Shown here: positions 28,670-37,418 of the stretch, in pieces
How positions within the stretch are numbered: the stretch's first letter is position 1
How the letters are laid out: each line of letters opens with the position of its first letter
Origin: Arthrobacter sp. Leaf234
Lineage (GTDB): Bacteria; Actinomycetota; Actinomycetes; Actinomycetales; Micrococcaceae
Assembly: GCF_001422665.1 (NCBI RefSeq)
Contig: NZ_LMLU01000007.1
Coordinates: 1-60,890 of the forward strand
Direction of reading: 5' to 3'
DNA: 60,890 nt
The notes under the pieces: generated by a model
Seen by the model: the letters and a program-made list of their open reading frames with translations, nothing else
What the model was told of the DNA's origin: nothing
The model's database searches: none
Translations under genes and position numbers: made by a program

Positions 28670-31471
28670 CTAGTGTGCGGCGTCGTGCCAGCTGGCGCCC
28701 GTGCCCACCGAGACGTCGAGCGGGACGGAGAGATCGGCCGCCGACCCCATCTGCTCGCGCACGAGTGCCTCGACCTCCGCGGCCTCGCCCGCCGCGATCT
28801 CGAGGACGAGTTCGTCGTGCACCTGCAGCAGCATCCTCGACGCGAGTCCGCGCCGGGTGAGGGCCTCGTCCACCCCGAGCATCGCCTTCTTGATGATGTC
28901 CGCGGCGGAGCCCTGGATGGGCGCGTTGAGGGCCGCGCGCTCGGCCATCTCCCGCAGCTGGCGGTTGTCGCTGGAGAGATCCGGGAGATACCGGCGGCGT
29001 CCCTCGATCGTGGAGGTGAAGCCGTCCTTGCGTGCCTGCTCCACGATGCCGCGCAGGTAGTCGCGGACGGCACCGAAGCGCTCGAAGTAGTCGCGCATCA
29101 GGGTGCGCGCCTCGTCGACGGAGATGTTCAGCTGCTTCGACAGGCCGAAGGAACTGAGGCCGTACACCAGGCCGTAGGACATCGCCTTGACCTTCGACCG
29201 CATCGCGTTGGTCACCTCCTCGGGGGCCACGCCGAAGATGTGCGAACCGACGAAGCGGTGGAGGTCCTCGCCCTCCTGGAAGGCGGCGATCAGCCCCTCG
29301 TCGCCGGAGAGGTGCGCCATGATCCGCATCTCGATCTGCGAGTAGTCCGCAGTCATCAGGCTCTCGAACTTCTCGCCGTTCCGTCCCTGCCCGACGACGA
29401 ACACCTCGCGGATCCGCCGCCCCTCGTCCGAGCGCACCGGGATGTTCTGTAGGTTCGGGTTCGTCGAGGACAGCCGGCCCGTCGCCGCGATCGTCTGGAG
29501 GTAGGTGGTGTGGATGCGGCCGTCGTCGTCCACGGCTTTCCGCAGGCCCTCGACCGTCTGGCGCAGCTTCATCGCGTCGCGGTAGGCGAGCAGCTGCGTG
29601 AGGAACGGGTGCCCGGTCTTGACGATCAGATCGGTCAGTGCATCCGCGTCCGTGGAGTACCCGGTCTTGATCTTCTTGGTCTTCGGGAGCTCGAGCTCCT
29701 CGAACAGGACCGCCTGGAGCTGCTTCGGGGAACCGAGGTTGATCTCCTTGCCGATGATCCGGTAGGCCTCGGCCCCGGCCGCGCTGATGGTGGTGGAGAA
29801 GTCGTCGTAGAGCCGGTCCAGGCCCTCGACCGAGACGGCCACGCCGGTGAGCTCCATCCGGGCGAGGACCTCCGCGAGCGGGAGCTCGAGTCCGCCGAGC
29901 AGCTGGTTGGCCCCGCGCTCCACGAGCTGGCCGGCGAAGTGCTCGCTCAGCTGGAGTGCCGCGTAGGCCGCGACGACGGCGGGCGAGGCGACGTCGTTGC
30001 CGCCGAGGTCCAGTGCCTGCTGGCCCGAGGAATCGCTCGCGGCCGCCGTGATCGAGAGCCGGAGGTGGTACTGGGCCAGATCGGCCAGCTCGTAGCTGCG
30101 GCGGTCCGGCTGGATCAGGTACCCGGAGATCGCCGTGTCGTCGACCTCGCCGGCCAGCGCGAACCCGCGCGCGTGCAGCAGCTTCGCGACCGTCTTGTAG
30201 TCGTGCACGATCTTCGGTGCGTCCGTGGCGGCCAACCAGGCACCGAGGACCTGCTCCGCCTCGGCGTCGAGCTGCTCGAGCGGGATGAACGCGGCCTGCA
30301 GGGAGGTCACGACCGCGATCCCCACGACGTCCGTGGCGCCGGCCGTCGTCTCGGTGGCCAGGGAGAGGGAGGCCTGCGCCTGGTTGGTCGACGCGAACCA
30401 GTGCGTCAGCGCTGCAGCGTCCTCGAGCATCACGTGGGCCGGGGCGCTCTGCTCCTCCCCCTCCTCCTCGGACTCCTCCTCGCCGAAGAGATCGAAGAGG
30501 CGCTTGCGCAGGGTGTTGAACTGGAGCGAGTCGAAGAGATCCTCGACGGCGGAGCGGTCGGGGTGCTGGGACACCATCGCGTCGAGGTCCACCGGCAGCT
30601 CGAGGTCGGTGAGCAGGCGGTTCAGGCGGCGGTTGCGCTTCACGTCCTCGATGTTGGCGCGCAGCGAGTCGCCGACCTTGCCGCCGATCTTGTCCAGGTT
30701 CTCCAGGATGCCCTCGAGGCCGCCGTAGAGCTTGATCCACTTGGCGGCCGTCTTCGGACCGACCCCCGGTACGCCCGGCAGATTGTCGGCGCTCTCTCCG
30801 ACCAGCGCCGCGAGGTCCGAGTACTGGTGGGGCGGAACGAAGTACTTCTCCTCGATGGCCTGTGCGTCCATCTGCGGGATGTTCGTGACGCCCTGCTTCG
30901 GGTAGAGCACGGTCACGCGGTCGTTGACGAGCTGGAAGGCGTCCCGGTCGCCGCTGACCACCTGCACGTCCCAGTCCGCCGCGGCCGCCTGGTAGGCCAG
31001 CGTCGCCAGGATGTCGTCCGCCTCGTAGCCGTCGAGCGAGATGGTGGGGATCCGCATGGCCTCCATGACCTTGATGATGAGATCCACCTGCCCGTGGAAT
31101 TCCTCGGGCGTCTTGGATCGGCCGCCCTTGTACTCCGTGTACTCCTCCGAGCGGAAGGTCGGGGTGTCGAGGTCGAAGGCCACGCAGACGTGGCTCGGCT
31201 TCTGGTCCTTGATGAGGTTGATGAGCATTGCGGTGAAGCCGTAGACCGCGTTGGTGTGCTGCCCGGTGTCGGTGGAGAAGTTCTCCGGCGGCAGTGCGTA
31301 GAAGGCGCGGAAGGCCATCGAGTGGCCGTCGATCACCAGCAGCCTGTTGCGCGAGCCGTCGCTCCGCCGAGCCGACGCCTGCCCGCCGGCCGGTGCCACG
31401 GCGCCGTCCGGAGTGCCCTCGGCGGGCGGCGTCATGGTCAGGGTGGCAGCAGGTTTGGTCGTTTCACTCAC
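28670..31471 (-). CDS. polA: DNA polymerase I
   Basis: DNA polymerase I fills gaps in repair and removes RNA primers. The 933-residue product has an N-terminal 5'-nuclease domain (LLVIDGHSMAFRAFYALP; VSGDRDAFQLV), a middle 3'-5' exonuclease-like domain that lacks the catalytic acidic residues as in other actinobacterial PolA, and a family A polymerase domain with motif A DYSQIEMRIMAHLSGDE, motif B RSKVKAMSYGLVYG and motif C QVHDELVLE. The GTG at 31471 is 7 nt after TAGGCT. About 45 low-complexity residues precede the nuclease domain. It diverges from the PaaI gene. Confidence 0.98.
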   Translation of the reverse strand: MSETTKPAATLTMTPPAEGTPDGAVAPAGGQASARRSDGSRNRLLVIDGHSMAFRAFYALPPENFSTDTGQHTNAVYGFTAMLINLIKDQKPSHVCVAFDLDTPTFRSEEYTEYKGGRSKTPEEFHGQVDLIIKVMEAMRIPTISLDGYEADDILATLAYQAAAADWDVQVVSGDRDAFQLVNDRVTVLYPKQGVTNIPQMDAQAIEEKYFVPPHQYSDLAALVGESADNLPGVPGVGPKTAAKWIKLYGGLEGILENLDKIGGKVGDSLRANIEDVKRNRRLNRLLTDLELPVDLDAMVSQHPDRSAVEDLFDSLQFNTLRKRLFDLFGEEESEEEGEEQSAPAHVMLEDAAALTHWFASTNQAQASLSLATETTAGATDVVGIAVVTSLQAAFIPLEQLDAEAEQVLGAWLAATDAPKIVHDYKTVAKLLHARGFALAGEVDDTAISGYLIQPDRRSYELADLAQYHLRLSITAAASDSSGQQALDLGGNDVASPAVVAAYAALQLSEHFAGQLVERGANQLLGGLELPLAEVLARMELTGVAVSVEGLDRLYDDFSTTISAAGAEAYRIIGKEINLGSPKQLQAVLFEELELPKTKKIKTGYSTDADALTDLIVKTGHPFLTQLLAYRDAMKLRQTVEGLRKAVDDDGRIHTTYLQTIAATGRLSSTNPNLQNIPVRSDEGRRIREVFVVGQGRNGEKFESLMTADYSQIEMRIMAHLSGDEGLIAAFQEGEDLHRFVGSHIFGVAPEEVTNAMRSKVKAMSYGLVYGLSSFGLSKQLNISVDEARTLMRDYFERFGAVRDYLRGIVEQARKDGFTSTIEGRRRYLPDLSSDNRQLREMAERAALNAPIQGSAADIIKKAMLGVDEALTRRGLASRMLLQVHDELVLEIAAGEAAEVEALVREQMGSAADLSVPLDVSVGTGASWHDAAH

Positions 31472-31478
31472 AGGTGCC

Positions 31479-31484
31479 AGCCTA
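31479..31484 (-). promoter_or_regulatory. -10 box of polA (leaderless)
   Basis: TAGGCT ends 7 nt before the GTG at 31471; the divergent PaaI start codon is only 6 bases beyond it. Confidence 0.55.
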
Positions 31485-31490
31485 GTTGCC

Positions 31491-31979
31491 ATGACAGACA
31501 ACCGCACCCGACCCGACGCCGTCCAGCAGCCCACGGAGGAGCGCCTGGCCGAGCTCACCGCCGCAGGGATCCCGCCCGAGATGCACGGCTGGCTCGGCCG
31601 GTACGGAGTGGGCGCACTGACCGTGAAGATGGGCATCGTCTTCCAGGAGATGAGCGCCGAGCGGATGGTCGCCACCATGCCCGTCGAGGGGAACCAGCAG
31701 GTCGCCGGCATCCTCCACGGCGGGGCGCACGTGGTGCTGGCCGAGACGCTGGGGTCCTTCGCCGCCGCCCTGCACGCGGGCCCAGGTCGGCAGGCGGTCG
31801 GGATCGAGGTCGGGGCCACGCATCACCGCAGCATCGATTCCGGCACGGTGACCGGCACGGCGACGGCGATCCATCTCGGGCGGACGCTCACCACCCACGA
31901 GGTCGTCATGACCGACGAGCAGGGCAGGCGTCTGTCCACGGCCCGCATCACCAACATGATCAGGGACGCGCGCGGTTGA
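31491..31979 (+). CDS. PaaI-family hotdog thioesterase
   Basis: This 162-residue single hotdog-fold protein hydrolyses an acyl-CoA thioester. The active-site segment is AGILHGGAHVVLAETLGS and the core ends IEVGATHHRSIDSGTVTGTATAIHLGRT. The family includes phenylacetyl-CoA and 1,4-dihydroxy-2-naphthoyl-CoA thioesterases; the match to the latter (menaquinone pathway) is reasonable but unproven. The ATG at 31491 is 19 bases from the polA start on the other strand. The hairpin at 32017-32035 follows. Confidence 0.87.
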   Translation: MTDNRTRPDAVQQPTEERLAELTAAGIPPEMHGWLGRYGVGALTVKMGIVFQEMSAERMVATMPVEGNQQVAGILHGGAHVVLAETLGSFAAALHAGPGRQAVGIEVGATHHRSIDSGTVTGTATAIHLGRTLTTHEVVMTDEQGRRLSTARITNMIRDARG

Positions 31980-32016
31980 GCCCCACCGCATCCCGGCCCG
32001 CCCCTCCTTCTGTCCA

Positions 32017-32035
32017 GCGGACGGACACCGTCCGC
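32017..32035 (+). terminator. Hairpin after the PaaI thioesterase gene
   Basis: An 8-bp stem GCGGACGG / CCGTCCGC with an ACA loop starts 38 bases after the stop codon. A separate 18-bp palindrome (GGACGCCCC/GGGGCGTCC, 32087-32104) lies just upstream of the next gene and may add to termination or bind a regulator. Confidence 0.5.
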
Positions 32036-32136
32036 CCAGAGAACAGTCAGCCGATGCTCGGATACTGACTGCGGCCGGCCGGGGTGGGACGCCCCGGGGC
32101 GTCCGCCCCGGGGACACGTCGCCGGCGGGACGAGGG

Positions 32137-34815
32137 ATGATGGCGGACACACAGCAGGGGCTGCGACCAGAGCCGGGATCGGTTCCGTGGCAGATCACGG
32201 CGACGCTCCGGTCCGCGTGGCACAGCTCGGTACGGACGGCCCGCAGGGCACCCCTCGCGCTGTCGGCCCTCGCCGCCGTCTGGCTCCTCGCCCTCGGCAC
32301 GGGTGCACTGCCCGCCGGACCGCCCGCCGGGCTCGCGCCGTCCGTCCTCTTCTCCCCCCGCACCTCGGAGCAGCACCCCCTCTCCCTGCTGCTGTCCCTG
32401 GTCTGGGCGCCGGATCTTCCCGCCTACCTCGGAGCGACGGCGGCGACTGCCGCCCTCGGCATCCTCGCCGAGACCCGGCTCGGGACGCGGCGCTTCGCCC
32501 TCGCCGTCGTCGTCACCCACCTCGCGGCGCTGATCGGCGCCCTGGTGCTCGGTACCGCCGTCGCACCCCTCTTCCCCCGCTGGTCGGCAGCGTTCGGCAC
32601 TGCATCGCTCGGCGGTCCGACGCTCGGGATGCTCGGTGCCATGCTGGCCGCCACCGCGGGGATGGGGCCCCTCTGGCGGCGGCGGCTGAGGATCATGGGC
32701 GTCCTCCTGCCGTTGACGCTCGTCCTCTACAACGGCGCGCTGATGTCCGTCGCGCTCCTGCTCGCAGCCCTCGCGGGCCTGGCTGCCGGGCCGCTCCTCC
32801 TGGGGCGCCACGCGCACCGACCGGCTGCGCCGTCCATCCGTGAGTCGCGTGTCCTGGTTGCGCTCGTCTGCGCCGCCGCCGCCGTCGGGCCCGCGCTCGC
32901 CGCCCTCTCGCCGCATGCGACCGGGCCGTTCGCGGTCCTCGGGATCCTCTTCACCTCCGTGGAGGGCGCCACGCCCGACGCCGTCCGAGCGGCCTGCGAG
33001 CCCGGCGGCGTGGTGCGGCGCTGCGCCGAGGCGCAACTGCAGGCACGGGCCGGTGCAGGGGGCCTCGTGATGTCCTGCCTCCCGACGGTCCTCCTGCTCG
33101 TCCTCGCCGACGGCCTGAGACGCGGCCGGCGCTTCGCGTGGGCCGGGACGATCGTGGTGCAGCTGGCCCTGGCGCTGCTGTCGGTCCACACCTTCCTCAC
33201 CTTCCTGCGGCACCGCGCGGACGGTGAGCTCGCGACGCTCCTGGCGGGCGCACGCCCGGAACGGATCATCGCCGACCTCGTGGTGCCGGCGCTGCAGCCC
33301 GTGGTGATCGTCGTGCTCCTGGTCCTCGTCCGGCGCCTCTTCGTGCTTCGCGCGGCTCCCGGCACCTACCGCACCATCGGGCTTCACACGGCCGGCGCCC
33401 TCGTCGGTTCCGGCACCCTCTACGTGGGGCTCGGACTGGTGGTCGCGCGCCAGTTCAGCCCGGGGGCCACGCTCCTCGCCGACTTCCCGCAGCGGCTGCT
33501 GCCGATCGCCGCGACGCTGCACGTCTACCCCGGGTTCCTGCCCTCGGACAGCGCGGCGATCATCCTCTACGAGTGGATCGGGATCGCCTTCTGGGCTGTG
33601 GTCGCCGGACTCCTGCTCCGCTCCTTCCGGTCGGTCCGGCGCACCGGGGACGACGCCGACCGCGATCGCGCACGGAGCATCGCCTCGGTGGAGGGCCGCG
33701 GCTCCATGACCTGGATGGGCCTCTGGCCGGGCAACTCCTACTGGTTCGACGGGTCCTCCTACGTGCCCTACCGGGTGATCTCCGGCGTCGCACTGACCCT
33801 CGCGGGTCCGGTGGGACCGGCCGCCGACACCGGACGAGCACTGCGCGGGTTCTCGGAGTACTGCCACACGCAGGGCTGGATCCCCTGCTTGTACTCGGTC
33901 ACCGGCAAGGTGGCGGACCTGCTGCCGCGTGGGTACCGGCGCCTGCAGGTCGCGGAGGAGACGGTCCTGGACCTCGACGGGCTCGCCTTCACCGGCAAGC
34001 GGTTCCAGGACGTCCGCACCGCCCTGAACCAGGCCAGGAAGAACGGCGTGCACAACGAGTGGGTCGATCCCGTGCAGACCCCGGCGGCGATCCTCGACCA
34101 GGTGCGCAGCATCTCCGAGGAATGGGTGGCGGACAAGTCGTTGCCGGAGATGGGCTTCACCCTCGGCGGGATCGACGAGCTCCGCGACCCCGCCGTGCGC
34201 TGTTCCGTCATCATCGACGACGGACGGACGGTCCACGCCGTGGCGTCCTGGCTGCCCATCCACGACGGCGGACGGGTGACCGGGTGGACGCTCGACTTCA
34301 TGCGCCGGCGCGGCTCCGGCTTCAAGCACAGCATCGAGGTGCTGATCGCGCAGGCCGCGCTGGACCTGCAGGCGGAGGGCTGTACCGAGCTCAGCCTCTC
34401 CGGTGCTCCCCTCGCCCGGTCGGGGTCGGAGGACGCCGACGGCGACCCGGGCGACGCCCTCGACCGGATGCTCGGCGTCGTCAGCCGCACCCTCGAGCCG
34501 GTCTACGGCTTCCGTTCCCTCTTCGCCTTCAAGGCCAAGTTCGGCCCGCGCTACGTCCCGCTGTACCTGTGCTTCGAGGACCCGGCCACGCTGCCGGCGA
34601 TCGGGCAGGCCATCACGCGTGCCTATGCGCCCGATGCCGGCGCGGCGGACGTGTGGCGGCTCCTCGTCACAGGGCCGCGACGCAGGGGCCGGACCGCACC
34701 CGGGCCGGCGCCGGCCTCCCTGCCCGTCCGCGTATCCGGTCCCGCACCCGCACCCGCACCGCCCCTCCGCGAGCGCGACCCGTCCCCCACCCGCTCCGGC
34801 GGACCGAAGGAGTAG
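32137..34815 (+). CDS. MprF-like phospholipid aminoacyltransferase (DUF2156) with N-terminal membrane domain
   Basis: This is an 892-residue membrane enzyme. Residues from about 25 to 505 hold 12 or more hydrophobic helices; the first part resembles a rhomboid-like fold without catalytic residues. From about 510 on is a soluble DUF2156/LPG-synthase C domain with two GNAT-like lobes: WMGLWPGNSYWFDG, LDGLAFTGKRFQDVRTALNQARKN, LDFMRRRGSGFKHSIEVLIAQAA and GFRSLFAFKAKFGPRYVP. Such enzymes move an amino acid from aminoacyl-tRNA to phosphatidylglycerol or another lipid, changing surface charge. The amino acid and lipid cannot be read. The last 60 residues are Pro/Arg-rich. It is coupled to the next gene. 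Confidence 0.85.
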   Translation: MMADTQQGLRPEPGSVPWQITATLRSAWHSSVRTARRAPLALSALAAVWLLALGTGALPAGPPAGLAPSVLFSPRTSEQHPLSLLLSLVWAPDLPAYLGATAATAALGILAETRLGTRRFALAVVVTHLAALIGALVLGTAVAPLFPRWSAAFGTASLGGPTLGMLGAMLAATAGMGPLWRRRLRIMGVLLPLTLVLYNGALMSVALLLAALAGLAAGPLLLGRHAHRPAAPSIRESRVLVALVCAAAAVGPALAALSPHATGPFAVLGILFTSVEGATPDAVRAACEPGGVVRRCAEAQLQARAGAGGLVMSCLPTVLLLVLADGLRRGRRFAWAGTIVVQLALALLSVHTFLTFLRHRADGELATLLAGARPERIIADLVVPALQPVVIVVLLVLVRRLFVLRAAPGTYRTIGLHTAGALVGSGTLYVGLGLVVARQFSPGATLLADFPQRLLPIAATLHVYPGFLPSDSAAIILYEWIGIAFWAVVAGLLLRSFRSVRRTGDDADRDRARSIASVEGRGSMTWMGLWPGNSYWFDGSSYVPYRVISGVALTLAGPVGPAADTGRALRGFSEYCHTQGWIPCLYSVTGKVADLLPRGYRRLQVAEETVLDLDGLAFTGKRFQDVRTALNQARKNGVHNEWVDPVQTPAAILDQVRSISEEWVADKSLPEMGFTLGGIDELRDPAVRCSVIIDDGRTVHAVASWLPIHDGGRVTGWTLDFMRRRGSGFKHSIEVLIAQAALDLQAEGCTELSLSGAPLARSGSEDADGDPGDALDRMLGVVSRTLEPVYGFRSLFAFKAKFGPRYVPLYLCFEDPATLPAIGQAITRAYAPDAGAADVWRLLVTGPRRRGRTAPGPAPASLPVRVSGPAPAPAPPLRERDPSPTRSGGPKE

Positions 34816-34817
34816 CC

Positions 34818-36113
34818 ATGGACCCGCTCGAGTGGGACCTCATCGACGGGCCCGCGCCCGCCGTCCTCGCCGCCCTGGGCGGACTGGCCCTCCTGTGGCT
34901 CGTGGCGGGCCGCCGGCGGCACCTGGTTCGCGCCGTCGTCCCGGCCGCACTGATCGGCGCGGTGGGGGGTGTCGCGGTCTGGTTCGTGACCGAGGAAGTC
35001 CTCAACATCTGGGGGGCGCCACAGCCCCCCTGGTTCTACCTGCTGGGCGGCACGGCGATCGCGGCGGTCCTGCTCGGCGCGACGGGGCTCCGCACCCGCC
35101 GGCGGTGGTGGCAGCGCGTGCTGACCGTCGTCGCTCCCGTCCTGGTCCTCGTGGCGGTCGCCGTGAGCATCAACGCCTACTACGGTTCCTTTCCCACCCT
35201 GCAGGCGGTAACCGGCGGTGCGGACGTTCCCCGCCTGGAGGCCGTCCGCACTCCCGAGGGCTCCGGTCCGTTGACCACCATCGACGACTGGGAGCCACCG
35301 GCCGACATGCCCTCCACGGGGACCATCTCGGTGACGACGATCCCCGGGACGGTCTCGGGAGTGGAGGCCGGTGACGCCTACGTCTACCTGCCGCCGGCGT
35401 ATCTTGCGTCCACCCCGGCCCACCTGCCGGTCCTCGTCCTCATCCATGGCGACCCCGGCGGGCCCGAGGACTGGATCACGGGCGGTCGGCTTCCCGCGGT
35501 GATGGACGCGTACGCCGCGGCGCACAAGGGCCTGGCCCCGATCGTGATCCTCCCTGATGGCTCTGCCAGCACCGGTCCCACGCCGTCACTGTGCCTGGAC
35601 AGCAACTACGGCAAGGCCGGGACCTATCTGTCCACGGACGTCCCCGCATGGGTGAAGTCCACGCTGAAGGCGGGCACCCATGCAGCTACGGACTGGGCGA
35701 TCGGGGGATTCTCCTACGGCGGGACCTGCTCGCTGACCCTGGCGGCAGGACACCCGTCCGTGTACCCGACCTTCCTCGACATCTCCGGCGAGGACGAGCC
35801 CACCATCGAGGCGGGCCGCGACGCGCTGATCGCGAACTACTTCTCCGGTGACGCGGCGGCCTTCGAGGCCCAGGATGCCCTGGACGTCGTCACGACGACT
35901 CCCCTGCCCGGCACCGCGGGGATCATCACGGTCGGTGCCGATGACAGCTTCTACAGGCCGCAGGGCGAGAATGTCGCGGCGGCCCTGACGTCCGCGGGCG
36001 TCGACGTCCAGCTGCAGACCGTGCCCGGCGGTCACACGTGGGAGGCCTGGAATGCCGGCCTGCAGAACAACCTCAACTGGCTCATGCAGCGGGCCGGCGT
36101 CCTGGCCGGGTAG
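34818..36113 (+). CDS. Membrane-anchored esterase (antigen 85/esterase D-like)
   Basis: This 431-residue protein has about three to four N-terminal hydrophobic helices (residues 10-125) and an extracytoplasmic alpha/beta-hydrolase domain of the esterase D/mycolyltransferase group. The nucleophile elbow is GGFSYGGTC, the acidic residue is likely in VGADDSFYRP, and the histidine is in VPGGHTWEAWN. The ATG at 34818 is 2 bases after the upstream stop; AAGGAG in the last codons of that gene is its ribosome binding site. Pairing with an aminoacyl-lipid synthase suggests it may hydrolyse aminoacyl lipids, as in other actinobacterial synthase-hydrolase pairs; this is inference. Confidence 0.86.
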   Translation: MDPLEWDLIDGPAPAVLAALGGLALLWLVAGRRRHLVRAVVPAALIGAVGGVAVWFVTEEVLNIWGAPQPPWFYLLGGTAIAAVLLGATGLRTRRRWWQRVLTVVAPVLVLVAVAVSINAYYGSFPTLQAVTGGADVPRLEAVRTPEGSGPLTTIDDWEPPADMPSTGTISVTTIPGTVSGVEAGDAYVYLPPAYLASTPAHLPVLVLIHGDPGGPEDWITGGRLPAVMDAYAAAHKGLAPIVILPDGSASTGPTPSLCLDSNYGKAGTYLSTDVPAWVKSTLKAGTHAATDWAIGGFSYGGTCSLTLAAGHPSVYPTFLDISGEDEPTIEAGRDALIANYFSGDAAAFEAQDALDVVTTTPLPGTAGIITVGADDSFYRPQGENVAAALTSAGVDVQLQTVPGGHTWEAWNAGLQNNLNWLMQRAGVLAG

Positions 36114-36150
36114 GAACCACGGTGCCGGAAAGCAAGTCCGCCCTGTGACC

Positions 36151-36169
36151 CCCGGGATGGTTGCCCGGG
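36151..36169 (+). terminator. Hairpin after the esterase gene
   Basis: CCCGGG and CCCGGG (self-complementary arms) with a 7-nt loop lie 38 bases after the stop codon. The stem is short, so the call is tentative. Confidence 0.4.
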
Positions 36170-36257
36170 CTCCCCGGCTCTTCCTACCGTGGAGGGAGGG
36201 CCGGTCCCCGATGACCGTCCTGCCAGAGCACAGAACAGCACCCGGACGGAGCCTCCC

Positions 36258-36437
36258 ATGGCAGACAAGCATCACAGGACCATCGCCGCCCTCCTCGCCG
36301 CGAGCACGCTCTTCCTGGGCGGCTGCGACCTCGGCACCAAGGACAGCGACAACTCCGGGACGGACACCGGAAACTACGACGACAACAACGGCATCGACAC
36401 CGACCTCGGCGACGATGCCCGCGGGAACGACAACTAG
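36258..36437 (+). CDS. Small lipoprotein, Asp/Asn-rich
   Basis: This is a 59-residue precursor. A basic N-terminus (MADKHHR) and a hydrophobic stretch (TIAALLAASTLFLGG) run into a lipobox LGGC, so Cys23 should be lipidated and anchored outside the cell. The mature part is about 37 residues rich in Asp, Asn, Gly and Thr, with no recognisable fold. GGAG stands 9 nt before the ATG. Its stop overlaps the GTG of the next gene by one base (TAGTG). Function unknown. Confidence 0.72.
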   Translation: MADKHHRTIAALLAASTLFLGGCDLGTKDSDNSGTDTGNYDDNNGIDTDLGDDARGNDN

Positions 36438-36928
36438 TGGCGGAGCGCGCGGCGGCCCTCGGCCGGGCGGCTCTCCGCGGTGCCGCGGCAGGCCTGCTGG
36501 GGACCGCGGCCATGACCGCCGGAGAACTCCTGGAGCAGCGCGTCACCGGCCGGCCGGACTCCCACGTCCCCGCGCGTACGCTGCGTCTGCTGTTGCGCCG
36601 GCCCACCGGCCAGGCGGCGCAGTACCCGGGGTGGAACCACGCGATGCACTGGCTCACCGGTGCCGCGCTCGGCGCGGTGCGTGGCATATGGTCCGTCACG
36701 GGGATCCGTGGTCCGTCAGCGACAGCCGCCCACACCGTGCTGCGCCTCGCCTTCGACCAGACACTCGAGAACGCGACCGGGGCGGGCGCCGCTCCGTCGC
36801 TCTGGCCCTCCGGCGAGAAGACCGTCGACTGCCTCCACAAGAGCGTGTACTCGGTGGTCACGGGTGCGGCGTCCGACGCGCTGAACCCGCCCGCACTCGT
36901 GAGCCGAGCCGGCGTGCGCTCGCACTGA
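36437..36928 (+). CDS. Small membrane protein, YagU/DUF1440-like
   Basis: This 163-residue protein has a weakly hydrophobic helix near the N-terminus (ALRGAAAGLLGTAAMTAGELLEQ) and two more near WNHAMHWLTGAALGAVRGIW and the C-terminus. The LAFDQTLENATGAG and LLHKSVYSVVTGAASD-type segments recur in actinobacterial membrane proteins that resemble DUF1440/YagU. The GTG is coupled to the lipoprotein gene. Function is unknown. It converges on the REC protein gene across a shared hairpin. Confidence 0.75.
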   Translation: MAERAAALGRAALRGAAAGLLGTAAMTAGELLEQRVTGRPDSHVPARTLRLLLRRPTGQAAQYPGWNHAMHWLTGAALGAVRGIWSVTGIRGPSATAAHTVLRLAFDQTLENATGAGAAPSLWPSGEKTVDCLHKSVYSVVTGAASDALNPPALVSRAGVRSH

Positions 36929-36938
36929 CGCAGGACCC

Positions 36939-36964
36939 ACCCATCGGCACCTGCCGACATGGGT
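36939..36964. terminator. Bidirectional hairpin between convergent genes
   Basis: ACCCAT-CGGCA pairs with TGCCG-(AC)-ATGGGT, about 11 bp with a small bulge. It begins 10 bases after one gene and touches the stop codon of the other. Confidence 0.5.
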
Positions 36965-37347
36965 CAGGCGTCGGCGGTGGCTGTCCCCTCCTGGATGTGC
37001 CGTCGCAGCTCGGCGGGCCGGAAGGGCTTGCGGAGGTAGCGGTCCGCCCCGGACTCGAATCCCCGCTTCTCGTCCGAGGGCTCCGCGCGCGCCGTCAGCA
37101 TGACGATGAAGGTTCCCGAGAACCGACGGATGCGCTGCGCGACCTCGAAGCCGTCGATGTCGGGCAGGCCGACGTCGAGCGTCACGACGTCCGGCATCAG
37201 GCGCCGCACCATCTCGACCCCGGCGAGTCCCGCCGGCGCGGTGTGCACGCGGAAACCGGATCCGGTCAGCACGGTGTGCAGGAGATCCCGGACGTCGTCA
37301 TCGTCCTCGATGACGACGGCAGTGCGGGCGCGGTCGGTACTCGGCAT
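36964..37347 (-). CDS. Stand-alone response-regulator receiver (REC) protein
   Basis: This is a 127-residue protein with only a CheY-like receiver domain. The acidic pocket is E14/D15/D16, the phosphoacceptor is D58 (VVTLDVGLPDIDG), the switch threonine lies in VMLTARAE, and the conserved lysine in YLRKPFRP. There is no output domain and no histidine kinase in the window, so it may act in a phosphorelay or by protein contact. It is monocistronic, with the lipoprotein gene 71 bases upstream on the same strand. Confidence 0.9.
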   Translation of the reverse strand: MPSTDRARTAVVIEDDDDVRDLLHTVLTGSGFRVHTAPAGLAGVEMVRRLMPDVVTLDVGLPDIDGFEVAQRIRRFSGTFIVMLTARAEPSDEKRGFESGADRYLRKPFRPAELRRHIQEGTATADA

Positions 37348-37418
37348 GCCGCAAGTTTACTCCGGGGCGTTTCCGCCGTGGCACGCAGCCCGACGGGATG
37401 CTGCAGCCGCGGGGAGGG

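Noticed and set aside
28670..31471. Loss of the PolA 3'-5' exonuclease residues as a novelty
   Set aside because: This is normal for actinobacterial DNA polymerase I.
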